In this document: positions 21,801 to 25,227 of the stretch, piece by piece
How the letters are laid out: each line of letters begins with the position of its first letter
How positions within the stretch are numbered: position 1 is the stretch's first letter
Assembly: GCA_020650975.1 (NCBI GenBank)
Contig: JAIPMN010020117.1
Coordinates: 1 to 25,227 of the forward strand
DNA length: 25,227 bases
DNA from: Apostichopus californicus
Taxonomy: Eukaryota > Echinodermata > Holothuroidea > Aspidochirotida > Stichopodidae
Direction: 5' to 3'
The notes under the pieces: generated by a model
What the model was told of the DNA's origin: nothing
The model's database searches: none
What the model saw: the letters and a program-made list of their open reading frames with translations, nothing else
Made by a program: the position numbers and the translations under genes

Positions 21801-21820
21801 TGAGAAGCCAGTTACAATGA
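808..21820 (+). CDS. IDH1: NADP+-dependent isocitrate dehydrogenase, IDH1-like (11 coding exons, 409 aa)
   Basis: The enzyme decarboxylates isocitrate to 2-oxoglutarate and yields NADPH, normally as a Mg/Mn-dependent homodimer. The coding sequence joins 808-823, 2793-2832, 5342-5448, 8606-8692, 10905-11065, 12685-12899, 15343-15411, 16725-16876, 19471-19611, 20450-20612 and 21742-21820. It totals 1230 nt and every junction keeps frame. Numbering runs one below human IDH1 (414 aa). Substrate-loop residues are S93, N95, R99, R108 and R131 (human R132). Catalytic Y138 and K211, metal-binding D251, D274 and D278, and the NADP motif HGTVTRH near 308-314 are all present. The product starts MAKIQ with no presequence visible, which favours a cytosolic enzyme over mitochondrial IDH2. 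It ends in SQLQ, so the AKL peroxisomal signal of human IDH1 is absent. An alternative upstream first exon carrying a targeting peptide cannot be excluded. Family assignment is very secure; the IDH1 versus IDH2 label is inferred from sequence likeness. Confidence 0.96.
824..2792 (+). other. Intron 1 of IDH
   Basis: GTGAAT donor to CTCTCTCTAG acceptor, phase 1. The first half has many GCCTA/TAGGC motifs, including a perfect 16-bp palindrome, CCTAGGCTAGCCTAGG, at 916-931. The second half has a purine-rich tract (2229-2460). No gene is seen; the short ORFs around 2207-2627 are products of the purine tract. Confidence 0.75.
2229..2460 (+). repeat. Long purine-rich (GGA/GAAA) low-complexity tract
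   Basis: About 230 nt are overwhelmingly A and G on the + strand, with short GAAA repeats at the left and a run of G near 2415-2424. Such tracts can form triplex or G-quadruplex DNA. This explains the charged, low-complexity ORFs read from it. Confidence 0.8.
2793..2832 (+). CDS. IDH1: IDH exon 2: residues 6-19 ([12 protein letters not shown])
   Basis: This 40-nt exon follows a CT-rich tract ending CTCTCTCTAG. It encodes [13 protein letters not shown] plus two bases of the next arginine. The DGDEMTR/QGDEMTR segment is a hallmark of NADP-IDH. The donor GTTAGT begins at 2833. A TTAA-type MITE is inserted only five bases into the intron. Confidence 0.93.
2842..3203 (+). mobile_element. piggyBac-like MITE (TTAA target site), copy A
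   Basis: The 362-bp element is bordered on both sides by TTAA (2838-2841 and 3204-3207). Its ends are imperfect inverted repeats: left AGGCATTGAAGACTCG, right complement AGGGTGTGAAGACTCG. A second, inverted and truncated copy lies at 9886-10172, which confirms a dispersed family. There is no coding capacity, so it is non-autonomous. The TTAA duplication fits piggyBac-type transposition; the family name is inferred from that alone. It begins 9 nt after the exon 2/intron 2 boundary. Confidence 0.85.
4692..4820. repeat. TACTGTAC/GTACAGTAC palindrome cluster
   Basis: Overlapping copies of the self-complementary words CTGTACAG, CAGTACTG and TGTACGGTACA fill this stretch, with looser TGTAC/GTATAC motifs from 4150 to 4980. 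The sequence should fold into alternative hairpins on either strand. Confidence 0.8.
5091..5160 (+). mobile_element. Orphan LINE/SINE 3' tail with (ATT)n
   Basis: TTTGTAAAGCGCTTTGAGCA, then a GCGCTATATAAAT segment and ATT-rich repeats, match the tail of the SINE at 16144-16455 and the LINE ends at 9150 and 17723 (reverse strand). The paired AGCGC and GCGCT blocks can form a hairpin. No element body is recognisable upstream, so this is a heavily 5'-truncated insertion. Confidence 0.7.
5342..5448 (+). CDS. IDH1: IDH exon 3: residues 19-55
   Basis: The exon follows TTCTTTTTTAG and runs to CAAG before the GTACTG donor (phase 1). It encodes [15 protein letters not shown] through ENRDKTDDQ, which aligns without gaps to human IDH1 residues 20-55. 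This is the start of the large domain. Confidence 0.97.
5777..5944 (+). mobile_element. 168-bp palindrome-bearing MITE, copy A
   Basis: The ends are CAGGCATGAGC and, complemented, CAGGGATGAGC. Both sides are flanked by AATGTT (5771-5776 and 5945-5950), consistent with a target duplication of about 6 bp. A perfect 18-bp palindrome, TTCCGCGAATTCGCGGAA, lies at 5791-5808. A closely similar copy is at 21537-21706. There is no coding capacity. The superfamily is uncertain; the CAGG ends look hAT-like, but hAT elements normally make 8-bp duplications. Confidence 0.8.
6334..6694 (+). repeat. Tandem duplication, ~179-182 bp, two copies
   Basis: Copy 1 (6334-6512) and copy 2 (6513-6694) are nearly identical, both running from TATTGAAAGATTT to TTTCCCTGTCACAAT. 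They differ by a few substitutions and a 2-bp insertion. The high identity indicates a recent duplication. Confidence 0.9.
6770..7400 (+). repeat. Diverged ~150-bp tandem repeat with AGGTCA direct repeats
   Basis: Units carry CCCTTAGTAA-type and GGTAGAGGTCAAAGG segments. The AGGTCA motif recurs at 6914, 7061 and 7213 (spacing 147 and 152 bp), with a decayed unit near 7376. The middle unit has a perfect DR1, AGGTCAAAGGTCA, at 7061-7073. DR1 is the general binding site of RXR-type and HNF4 nuclear receptors. Function here is unproven because the motif is part of the repeat. Confidence 0.7.
8180..8330 (-). pseudogene. Degenerate LINE 3' end (reverse-transcriptase C-terminus relic)
   Basis: Read on the minus strand, [16 protein letters not shown] is followed by a stretch ending in ATT repeats at 8181-8206. 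This resembles [16 protein letters not shown] in the clearer LINE end at 17723-18160. The fragment is short and diverged, so the assignment relies on that likeness plus the (ATT)n tail. Confidence 0.5.
8606..8692 (+). CDS. IDH1: IDH exon 4: residues 55-84 ([13 protein letters not shown])
   Basis: The 87-nt exon follows the pyrimidine tract TTTCTCTCTTTCAG and ends before GTAGGT. It encodes [18 protein letters not shown] then [11 protein letters not shown]. The TITPDE segment contains the conserved NADP-contacting threonine (T76, human T77). Both boundaries are phase 1, so exon skipping would keep frame but delete the cofactor-contacting loop. Confidence 0.97.
9150..9490 (-). pseudogene. LINE 3' end: reverse-transcriptase C-terminus, 3' UTR and (ATT)n tail
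   Basis: On the minus strand [15 protein letters not shown] and then [10 protein letters not shown] form the conserved C-terminal tail of reverse transcriptases from CR1/L2/RTE-like non-LTR retrotransposons (GPRLWNSLP...LKTYLF). Just upstream YGNSAFA lies in another frame, so a frameshift has occurred. The 3' UTR ends with ATAGC, ACGCTTTATAAAATAAAT and ATT repeats at 9154-9172, matching the SINE tail at 16387-16455. It is 5'-truncated and not functional. Confidence 0.8.
9886..10172 (-). mobile_element. piggyBac-like MITE, copy B (truncated)
   Basis: This is the reverse complement of the element at 2842-3203. TTAA (9882-9885) borders the intact end AGGGTGTGAAGACTCG. Similarity stops after AGAAAACTT at about 10172, so the other end (roughly 70 bp in copy A) is lost. 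Copies A and B form an inverted pair about 6.7 kb apart. Confidence 0.85.
10905..11065 (+). CDS. IDH1: IDH exon 5: residues 84-137, catalytic arginine loop
   Basis: The exon starts after GTTGATCAG and ends GACCAG before GTATTA (phase 0). It encodes [17 protein letters not shown], then [18 protein letters not shown], then the loop [10 protein letters not shown]93, N95, R99, R108 and R131 bind isocitrate carboxylates; R131 matches the human residue mutated in glioma. The 3' part of this exon, its donor and about 60 nt of intron recur twice immediately downstream in altered form (see the repeat entry at 10971). Confidence 0.97.
10971..11390 (+). repeat. Partial tandem triplication of IDH exon 5, its donor and flanking intron
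   Basis: Unit 1 is 10971-11126 (156 bp), unit 2 11127-11261 (135 bp) and unit 3 11262 to about 11390. Each starts TATTCAGGGAGGCC (codons 106 onward), passes through a GT donor and continues into TCTTTCGAGGTTTCCCC intron sequence. Unit 1 contains the real exon end. Units 2 and 3 share a 22-bp deletion, equal to 11040-11061 of unit 1, that removes the codons for IGRHAHAD with catalytic R131. They also share a TGC-to-TAC change (C113Y). A TGA at both deletion edges suggests a microhomology event. Shared changes imply duplication, deletion, then a second duplication. Confidence 0.95.
11127..11334 (+). pseudogene. Two non-functional exon 5 copies inside intron 5
   Basis: Exonic parts are about 11127-11199 and 11262-11334, each followed by GTATAACC as a potential donor. 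Using either donor instead of 11066 would add 134 or 269 nt and shift the frame into exon 6. The exon 5 frame stays open through both copies to a TAA at 11663-11665, so an intron-retaining transcript would encode residues 1-137 plus about 199 novel residues. Neither copy encodes the arginine loop. I treat them as broken exon fragments rather than alternative exons. Confidence 0.8.
11770..11975 (+). repeat. Minisatellite based on TTTTCCCTATATGGT / GGCTATATGGT
   Basis: Irregular 15-25-bp units alternate TTTTGG or TTTTCCC with CTATATGG. An 82-codon ORF over the region is hydrophobic only because of this repeat (YGV, FPY, FWF patterns). Confidence 0.8.
12420..12500 (+). mobile_element. Solitary hAT-type terminus
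   Basis: CAGGGGTGAGCAACCTTTTT followed by a GGGCCGCA motif about 45 nt later is characteristic of hAT transposon ends. No matching right end is seen before exon 6, so the copy is truncated. Confidence 0.55.
12685..12899 (+). CDS. IDH1: IDH exon 6: residues 138-209, clasp region
   Basis: The 215-nt exon starts directly at Y138 (human Y139, catalytic tyrosine) after an acceptor ending AATAAAG. It encodes [18 protein letters not shown] through the [10 protein letters not shown] motif to PLYL, ending in phase 2 before GTATTT. Length equals the human segment exactly. The variable stretch ([16 protein letters not shown]) differs from human, as expected for the clasp/small domain. Confidence 0.97.
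14256..14712 (+). repeat. Diverged tandem duplication, ~220-240 bp units
   Basis: Both units contain CTAGAGGAAAGGAGG, AAAAATTGATGGA, CAGATTATGT, CCTTTAATATTTAGA and a GGGTCCAT segment in the same order (unit 1 from about 14256, unit 2 from about 14497). Indels and substitutions show it is old. The first unit ends at a run of about 18 A. Confidence 0.75.
14876..15278. mobile_element. TTAA MITE with ~50-bp terminal inverted repeats
   Basis: TTAA flanks both ends (14872-14875 and 15279-15282). The left end GGCCCGGTCACACTA and the complemented right end are identical for 15 bp. Similarity then extends about 50 bp (TTTTATCGGAATAC and CCGATTTTTCCG blocks on both sides). There are no transposase-like residues. 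The target site suggests piggyBac-driven mobilisation. It is a different family from the MITE at 2842 and ends about 60 nt before exon 7. Confidence 0.85.
15343..15411 (+). CDS. IDH1: IDH exon 7: residues 209-232 ([18 protein letters not shown])
   Basis: The 69-nt exon sits between CTTATTTTTTAG and GTAAGT, with both boundaries in phase 2. It encodes [18 protein letters not shown] followed by QEIYE. K211 corresponds to human catalytic K212, which acts across the dimer interface. A 403-bp MITE ends about 60 nt upstream of its acceptor. Confidence 0.97.
15777..16070. mobile_element. MITE-like element with ~24-bp terminal inverted repeats
   Basis: The left end TCCATTAGCTATAGGTTGCA and the complement of the right end, TCCATTAACCATAGGTTGCA, differ at only two positions. 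The interior is non-coding. No clear target-site duplication is visible, so the superfamily and exact borders are uncertain. Confidence 0.6.
16144..16455 (+). mobile_element. tRNA-derived SINE with LINE-type tail
   Basis: The head carries a pol III A box TGGCCAATTGG (16153-16163) and a B box GGTTCGATTCC (16197-16207). The body includes TGTCCTTGGGCAAG and CACCCAGGGGTTAAATGGGT, a block I recognise from widespread marine-invertebrate SINEs. The tail has GTAAAGCGCTTTGAGA, GCGCTATGTAAAT and ATT repeats, shared with the LINE ends in this window. It looks nearly full-length, about 310 bp. Confidence 0.85.
16725..16876 (+). CDS. IDH1: IDH exon 8: residues 232-283, metal site
   Basis: The exon starts after CTTATCAAG and ends CTCAAG before GTACAG. 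It encodes [35 protein letters not shown] and [17 protein letters not shown]251, D274 and D278 correspond to the human metal-coordinating aspartates 252, 275 and 279. It begins in phase 2 and ends in phase 1. Confidence 0.97.
17723..18160 (-). pseudogene. LINE 3' end: reverse-transcriptase C-terminus and 3' UTR
   Basis: On the minus strand the reading runs [20 protein letters not shown], a [36 protein letters not shown] and [14 protein letters not shown], ending in a natural stop. RSS...VP..RLKTYG.RSF...LWN.LP..IR...FKS.LKTHLF is the classic C-terminal signature of CR1/L2/RTE-like non-LTR reverse transcriptases. The in-frame TAA before PRLKTYG shows it is dead. The 3' UTR contains GAAGCGCCTTGAGCA and GGCGCTATATAAG, then ATT repeats to about 17723. 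Only the last 0.4 kb of the element is present. Confidence 0.85.
18336..18532 (+). repeat. Direct repeat of ~46 bp, 147 bp apart
   Basis: AGAATCTGTATAAAA and CTTCATTGAAATGGGTTCC occur together at 18336-18380 and 18483-18528 with two differences. It could be a remnant of a longer tandem duplication. Confidence 0.75.
19471..19611 (+). CDS. IDH1: IDH exon 9: residues 283-330, NADP site
   Basis: The acceptor CACCAAAG follows a long T-rich tract; the donor is GTGAGA. The exon encodes [34 protein letters not shown] and [24 protein letters not shown] is the NADP adenosine/2'-phosphate recognition segment (R313 and H314 here; N327 follows). Residues S328-V329 replace the usual Pro-Ile, a mild change. 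Confidence 0.97.
19612..20449 (+). other. Intron 9 of IDH
   Basis: GTGAGA donor to CATCCGTAG acceptor, phase 1. It includes a G-run (about 19735-19745), an AAG microsatellite (about 19797-19808) and a short direct repeat GACTTTGCCATCTGCG/GACTTTGCAATCTGCG at about 19985 and 20015. Nothing else is recognised. Confidence 0.8.
20450..20612 (+). CDS. IDH1: IDH exon 10: residues 330-384
   Basis: The exon follows CATCCGTAG and ends AACAA before GTGAGT (phase 2). It encodes [20 protein letters not shown], then the [19 protein letters not shown] segment, and ends [12 protein letters not shown] and ETIEAG-MTKDLA are conserved C-terminal IDH motifs; the aspartate of MTKDLA contacts the cofactor in relatives. 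Confidence 0.97.
20613..21741 (+). other. Intron 10 of IDH
   Basis: GTGAGT donor to TTCTTTTCCAG acceptor, phase 2. It has several G-rich stretches (a 13-G run at 20894-20906; others near 21080, 21220 and 21380) and the second palindrome-bearing MITE (21537-21706). Confidence 0.8.
21537..21706 (+). mobile_element. 170-bp palindrome-bearing MITE, copy B
   Basis: It matches 5777-5944 over its whole length, including the 18-bp palindrome (21551-21568) and the shared block CAAACTGGAGCCTATACC. The flanks AACTTT and AACCTT form an imperfect 6-bp target duplication. Both copies have the same orientation as the host gene. The right end lies 35 nt from the exon 11 acceptor. Confidence 0.8.
21742..21820 (+). 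CDS. IDH1: IDH exon 11: C-terminus, residues 384-409 and stop
   Basis: After the acceptor TTCTTTTCCAG the exon encodes [20 protein letters not shown], then VRSQLQ and TGA at 21818-21820. Human IDH1 continues to a terminal AKL peroxisomal signal; this protein stops about four residues earlier without one. A 170-bp MITE ends 35 nt upstream of the exon, so it may supply part of the branch-point region. Confidence 0.95.
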
Positions 21821-22635
21821 CTAGTCGTGGGTGCTAGGCTGTAAGGTTGATTACAGAGATGCCCTTATACACCTTTTAAATCCAACAAATTTCTTTTTAC
21901 AGACAATATATTAAAGGTAATATTTTGATAGCATTCTATTAAACTACACAAAAAAGATCTCTATTCTTAGTTTCATCAAAGTTTCATATTATTCAGGTGT
22001 CACTCACAAACCATGTTGCAGAAAGAAAAAGAAGGAATTTTGGAGGATGAAATGTCTATTCTAAAACTCCTTAAATAGTTTCACACTTCTTGAAGTCAAA
22101 CACTTTGCGGTTTGCTATTTCATTTTTAATTTTCTTATTTGAAATAGTTCTTCCTAACACCTGCAAAGTTCGAATAGTTATTAGGTATTTGACACAGTGA
22201 TTTTTGTAAAATTATATTCTGTGATTACTGCCACAAAATGGTACTTCCTCATTAACTTCAAAGCTACTCAAATTTCGATACGCCTCCCCCCCCCCACCCT
22301 CTGTTGTCTCCTTTTGATGTCCTTGTTGACCACATAGTCACATTTCTGAGGGAGACATCTGGAGGGAACTTTGAGGGCTGGCGGAGCTTGGGAAAGTTGA
22401 TTTTAGTTATTTTCAGTATGAAGATTGAACAAAATAAGATGTTTTGGTACATGTTTTAAATGTCTTTAACATCTACTGAAAGTAAATATTGTATTACATC
22501 ATCCCGATTTGCTGCAGTACAGTTATGTCCATGAAGCATAGAACAGTAAACTCCTTAACATTCCAAACGACATAATATAGTACAGCTCAGAGAGAAAGTA
22601 AGAAATTTGAGGTTTGAAGCAAATTATATGGAAAT
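21821..22635 (+). other. IDH 3' UTR and downstream flank
   Basis: AT-rich sequence after the stop codon. The mRNA end cannot be fixed from sequence. No further gene is seen up to the 47-bp satellite. Confidence 0.6.
21910..21943 (+). terminator. Candidate polyadenylation signals (ATTAAA x2)
   Basis: ATTAAA occurs at 21910-21915 and 21938-21943, about 90-120 nt past the stop codon. ATTAAA is the commonest variant of AATAAA. A canonical AATAAA at 24311-24316 is another, more distant option. Confidence 0.35.
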
Positions 22636-23262
22636 GAATATGCATTACTTGCAATAGCAATAACACGCCACGATGTGGAGATGAATATTCATTACTTTCA
22701 ATAGTGATATCACTCTACGATGTGTAGATGAATATTCTTTGCTTACAGTAGTGTTAACACTCCGAGATGTATAGATGCAGTGGCGTAGGAAGGCACTTTT
22801 GAGTGGGGGGGCTGAAGACTGATGGCCGGCCTGGGGGAGGGGTCTTTTTTTGGAATTTTTTTGCATTTCCAGGTGGCCTCAGATGCAATTTGGTGCAATA
22901 TAGCACACTTCAACACCATTTTGTAAATAATTTTGCATTTTCACCTGGCCTTAGATGCAATTTGGTGCTCCAAATGAGATTTTTTTCTCATTTGGAAATG
23001 AAAAAGGGGTTTTCTGACTTGCGGAGCGGGGGGGCGGAATGATACTTCCGCCCCACCATATTTTTCACTGGGGGGGCTGGCGCCCCCCCAGCCCCACCGG
23101 TTCCTACGCCCTTGTATAGATGAATATGCATTACTTACAATAGCGATGATACTCCACGATGTGGAGATGAATATTCATTACTTGCAGTAGTGTTAACACT
23201 CTACGATGTGGAGATGATTATTCATTACTTACAATAGTGATAACACTCCCCTGCATGAATAT
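22636..23262 (+). repeat. 47-bp satellite array, six units, interrupted by a MITE
   Basis: Units start at GAATAT(T/G)CATTACTT, at 22636, 22683, 22730, 23122, 23169 and 23216, exactly 47 bp apart within each half. They end in GATGTGGAGATG-type sequence. The gap between the third and fourth unit is the element at 22778-23114. Units vary by several substitutions. Confidence 0.92.
22778..23114 (+). mobile_element. hAT-like MITE inside the 47-bp satellite
   Basis: The 337-bp element begins CAGTGGCGTAGG and ends CCTACGCCCTTG (10 of 12 terminal bases complementary). It is flanked by a perfect 8-bp duplication TATAGATG (22770-22777 and 23115-23122), as expected for hAT transposition. The interior is G/C-run rich and contains two similar GGCCTCAGATGCAATTTGGTG-like segments. 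There is no coding capacity. Confidence 0.88.
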
Positions 23263-23462
23263 TATGATGTTTCGTTTAAAATTGGTTGCTGCTATTTGTT
23301 CCATTGCTGGTCATATTTGCTCCAAATTGGAATATTTGGTTTAACTTCTACGAAATGAGAGACAATTGTATTTACTACTTACTAGATCCGTGTTGTAGTT
23401 ATTAAAAAAAAACGGTAAAAAAAATGGAGAGAGAAAAGATACAACACTAATGAACTTTATAA

Positions 23463-23498
<36 letters not shown>
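23463..23498 (+). repeat. (ATT)n microsatellite
   Basis: About 12 ATT units. This could be a simple microsatellite or the remnant tail of a LINE/SINE, but no AGCGC tail motif adjoins it. Confidence 0.9.
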
Positions 23499-23564
23499 AA
23501 TTGAGAGAAATTCCCCTCCATGAAAATGAGAGAGTTTGTAATGTTGTGTCGGGTTATAGTTGTA

Positions 23565-23985
23565 AGATTCCTTCAGAATTGGATCATTGTTCTTTGCAAC
23601 TTTGGCTGTGTTATGGCACCCCTCCCCGTGACTGGGGTGGATCCTCCCAATCCCCACCCCACAGTTAGTAAGCTACTGGTTGTTACTATTCTAAAATAAT
23701 GTTATGGATATTCTGTAACAGAAAGTAACAAAATATAACTATGTGATAACAAGAAGAGCACATACATCTTACAATTTCCGTCAGAATTTGGTCATTGTTT
23801 TTTGGGGGTAACTTTTGCAACTTTGGCTGTGTGGTATGGCACTACTCCCCGTGAAGGGGCGGACCCCCTCCCCTAGACCCCCTCCCCCACCACACCGCTT
23901 AGTAAGCCACTGGTTTTTTACTATTCTAATTATTGTCATAGATAATCTATAACAGAAATAATATATGCTATGTGTGATTAAAAAG
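23565..23985 (+). repeat. Diverged ~200-bp tandem duplication
   Basis: Both units (about 23565-23762 and 23773-23985) share TCAGAATT-GGTCATTGTT, CAACTTTGGCTGTGT, CTCCCCGTGA, TTAGTAAGC-ACTGGTT, ACTATTCTAA and a final AAGAGCA motif. Indels are common, especially in the C-rich centre. Confidence 0.8.
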
Positions 23986-24476
23986 AGCATTTCCGTCTCA
24001 AAATATGTCTTTGCGTACAAGTTATCAACAATGATTTCATGTCAACTGCTCATCTTGGATTTACATATATCTTTCAGTTGTGTTTGACTAATCAAATTTT
24101 ATACCTTTCTGGATTGTTTTATAACCCTTGAGATAAGGTGTAGCAGTAATTTATAGGATTTTATCAGTTGCAAAATATGTTTCTATCTCTTCCTTTTTTT
24201 TGATATACAAAGTCTAAAATATACAGCAACTTGAATTTTTATAAAGTGACACGTCTTTCTCCTACTGAATTTAGTTTACATCCACACTGCCATCTGGAAA
24301 AAGATTATCCAATAAAATGTCAGTCAATCAAATAGCAAGCAATTGTTTTAATTATTTCGATGATATGTAGTCATCATGATAAAAGTGCATCACAGGGAAA
24401 AAAATCGTTTATATTTGAAACCGAAATCTCAAGACAGCGACAGCCCCGTCACCAAGCATCTTCCCGCAATCAAGTG
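23986..24476. other. Non-coding flank
   Basis: AT-rich sequence with an AATAAA at 24311 and no recognisable gene or repeat. Confidence 0.5.
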
Positions 24477-24866
24477 TCCCTCCCCCTTCCCAGCCACCCC
24501 TCCCCCTTCCCAGCCACCCCTTCCCAGCCACCCCTCTCCCCCTTTCGAGCCACCTCTCCCCATTCCCAGCCACCCCCCTTCCCAGCCACCCCTCCCCTTC
24601 CCAGCCACCCCTCTCCTTTCCCAGCCACCCCTTCCCAGCAACCTTTCCCAGCAACCTCTCCCTTCCCAGCCACCCTCCCTCTTCCCAGCCACCCTTTCCC
24701 AGCCACCCCTCTCCCTTCCCAGCAACCTCTCCCCTTCCCAGCAACATCTTCCCAGCCACCCCTCGGCCTTCCCAGCCACCCTTTCCAAGCAACCCCTGCC
24801 TTTCCCAGCAACCTCTCCCCTTCCCAGCAACATCTCCCCTTACCAGCCACCCCTCCTCCTTCCCAG
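24477..24866 (+). repeat. CCCAGCCACCCCT minisatellite
   Basis: About 390 bp of irregular 12-20-bp units built on CTTCCCAGCCACCCCT, with a CCCAGCAACCT variant toward the right. It gives long stop-free frames on both strands (Pro/Ser-rich or Gly/Trp-rich), which are not genes. Confidence 0.95.
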
Positions 24867-25227
24867 CAGTGGCGGAGCTAGGGGTATTGGTCAGGGGGGG
24901 GCGAGTATGTTCTGTAGGGGCACTTTCAACACTATCTAAGCGGAGCGCCACCACAGGTTGGCGCGGAGCGTACAGAAATTTTTTGAGTAAAGATACTCCC
25001 TAGATCGCCGGAATGACCCTTTCCGGGCCTTGCTAATTTGCAGATAAACGAAGAATAAATAGCTGTTAGAGCATTTTGTCAGAAAATTACACCAACAAAA
25101 TGTGACAAATGTCAATAGGTAGATGAGAGCGCAATAACAAAGTCAATAATCGCAAATAAGTAAAATGTGGTAAAAAGCTGAAAAGGGCGCCAGCAGTCCA
25201 TTTGAGTCCGTCAGGGGGGGGGGGGGG
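24867..25227 (+). mobile_element. hAT-like MITE, left end (right end not in window)
   Basis: CAGTGGCGGAGCTAGGG abuts the minisatellite and resembles the CAGTGGCGTAGG end at 22778. The interior has GCGGAGCG motifs and G-runs. No complementary right terminus is found before the window ends in 14 G, so extent and completeness are unknown. Confidence 0.5.

Noticed and set aside
808..21820. Mitochondrial IDH2 as the gene identity
   Set aside because: No presequence, and segments such as FVVPG and GGGVAMGM match IDH1 better than IDH2; an unseen upstream exon remains possible.
22636..23262. Regularly spaced repeats that might suggest a CRISPR array
   Set aside because: Head-to-tail 47-bp units have no spacers, lie in a eukaryotic locus and have no cas genes; it is a satellite.
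24360..24954. Five long overlapping ORFs on both strands (Pro/Ser-rich and Gly/Trp-rich proteins)
   Set aside because: All are readings of the CCCAGCCACCCCT minisatellite, which lacks stop codons in several frames; there is no domain and no splice context.

Overview
The window is animal nuclear DNA and carries one protein-coding gene on the + strand: an NADP+-dependent isocitrate dehydrogenase of the IDH1/IDH2 family. It is split into 11 coding exons between positions 808 and 21820. Splicing the exons at GT/AG sites gives exactly 1230 nt, or 409 codons plus TGA. The frame stays consistent across all ten junctions, and the product aligns with vertebrate cytosolic IDH1 almost without gaps. The substrate, metal and NADP-binding residues I can place are present. 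There is no visible mitochondrial presequence and no C-terminal peroxisomal tripeptide.

The small exons (16-215 nt), introns of 0.8-3.2 kb, dense non-autonomous transposons, tRNA-derived SINE, (ATT)n-tailed LINE ends, TACTGTAC-type palindromes and long G/C homopolymers suggest a marine invertebrate deuterostome. An echinoderm, perhaps a sea cucumber, is my guess. It rests on repeat style and protein similarity, not on a diagnostic marker.

Layout: 1-807 is 5' flank, starting in the end of a hAT-like element. Exon 1 (808) and exon 2 (2793) encode the N-terminus. A TTAA-flanked MITE begins 5 nt after the exon 2 donor. Intron 2 holds a TACTGTAC palindrome cluster and a LINE tail. Intron 3 holds a palindrome-bearing MITE, a 179-bp tandem duplication, a ~150-bp tandem repeat with DR1-type motifs, and a LINE relic. 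Intron 4 holds a LINE 3' end and a truncated second copy of the intron 2 MITE. Exon 5 (10905-11065) encodes the catalytic arginine loop. It is followed by two partial tandem copies of itself that have lost that loop. Exons 6-10 complete the catalytic domain, with MITEs, a SINE and a LINE end in introns 6, 7 and 8. Exon 11 ends at 21820. The 3' flank contains a 47-bp satellite split by a hAT-like MITE, a diverged ~200-bp duplication, a CCCAGCC minisatellite and another hAT-like terminus running toward the window edge.

I see no multi-gene system. The most unusual structure is the partial triplication of exon 5. Next are the number of transposon ends lying a few to tens of bases from splice sites, and the MITE inserted in register in the 47-bp satellite.
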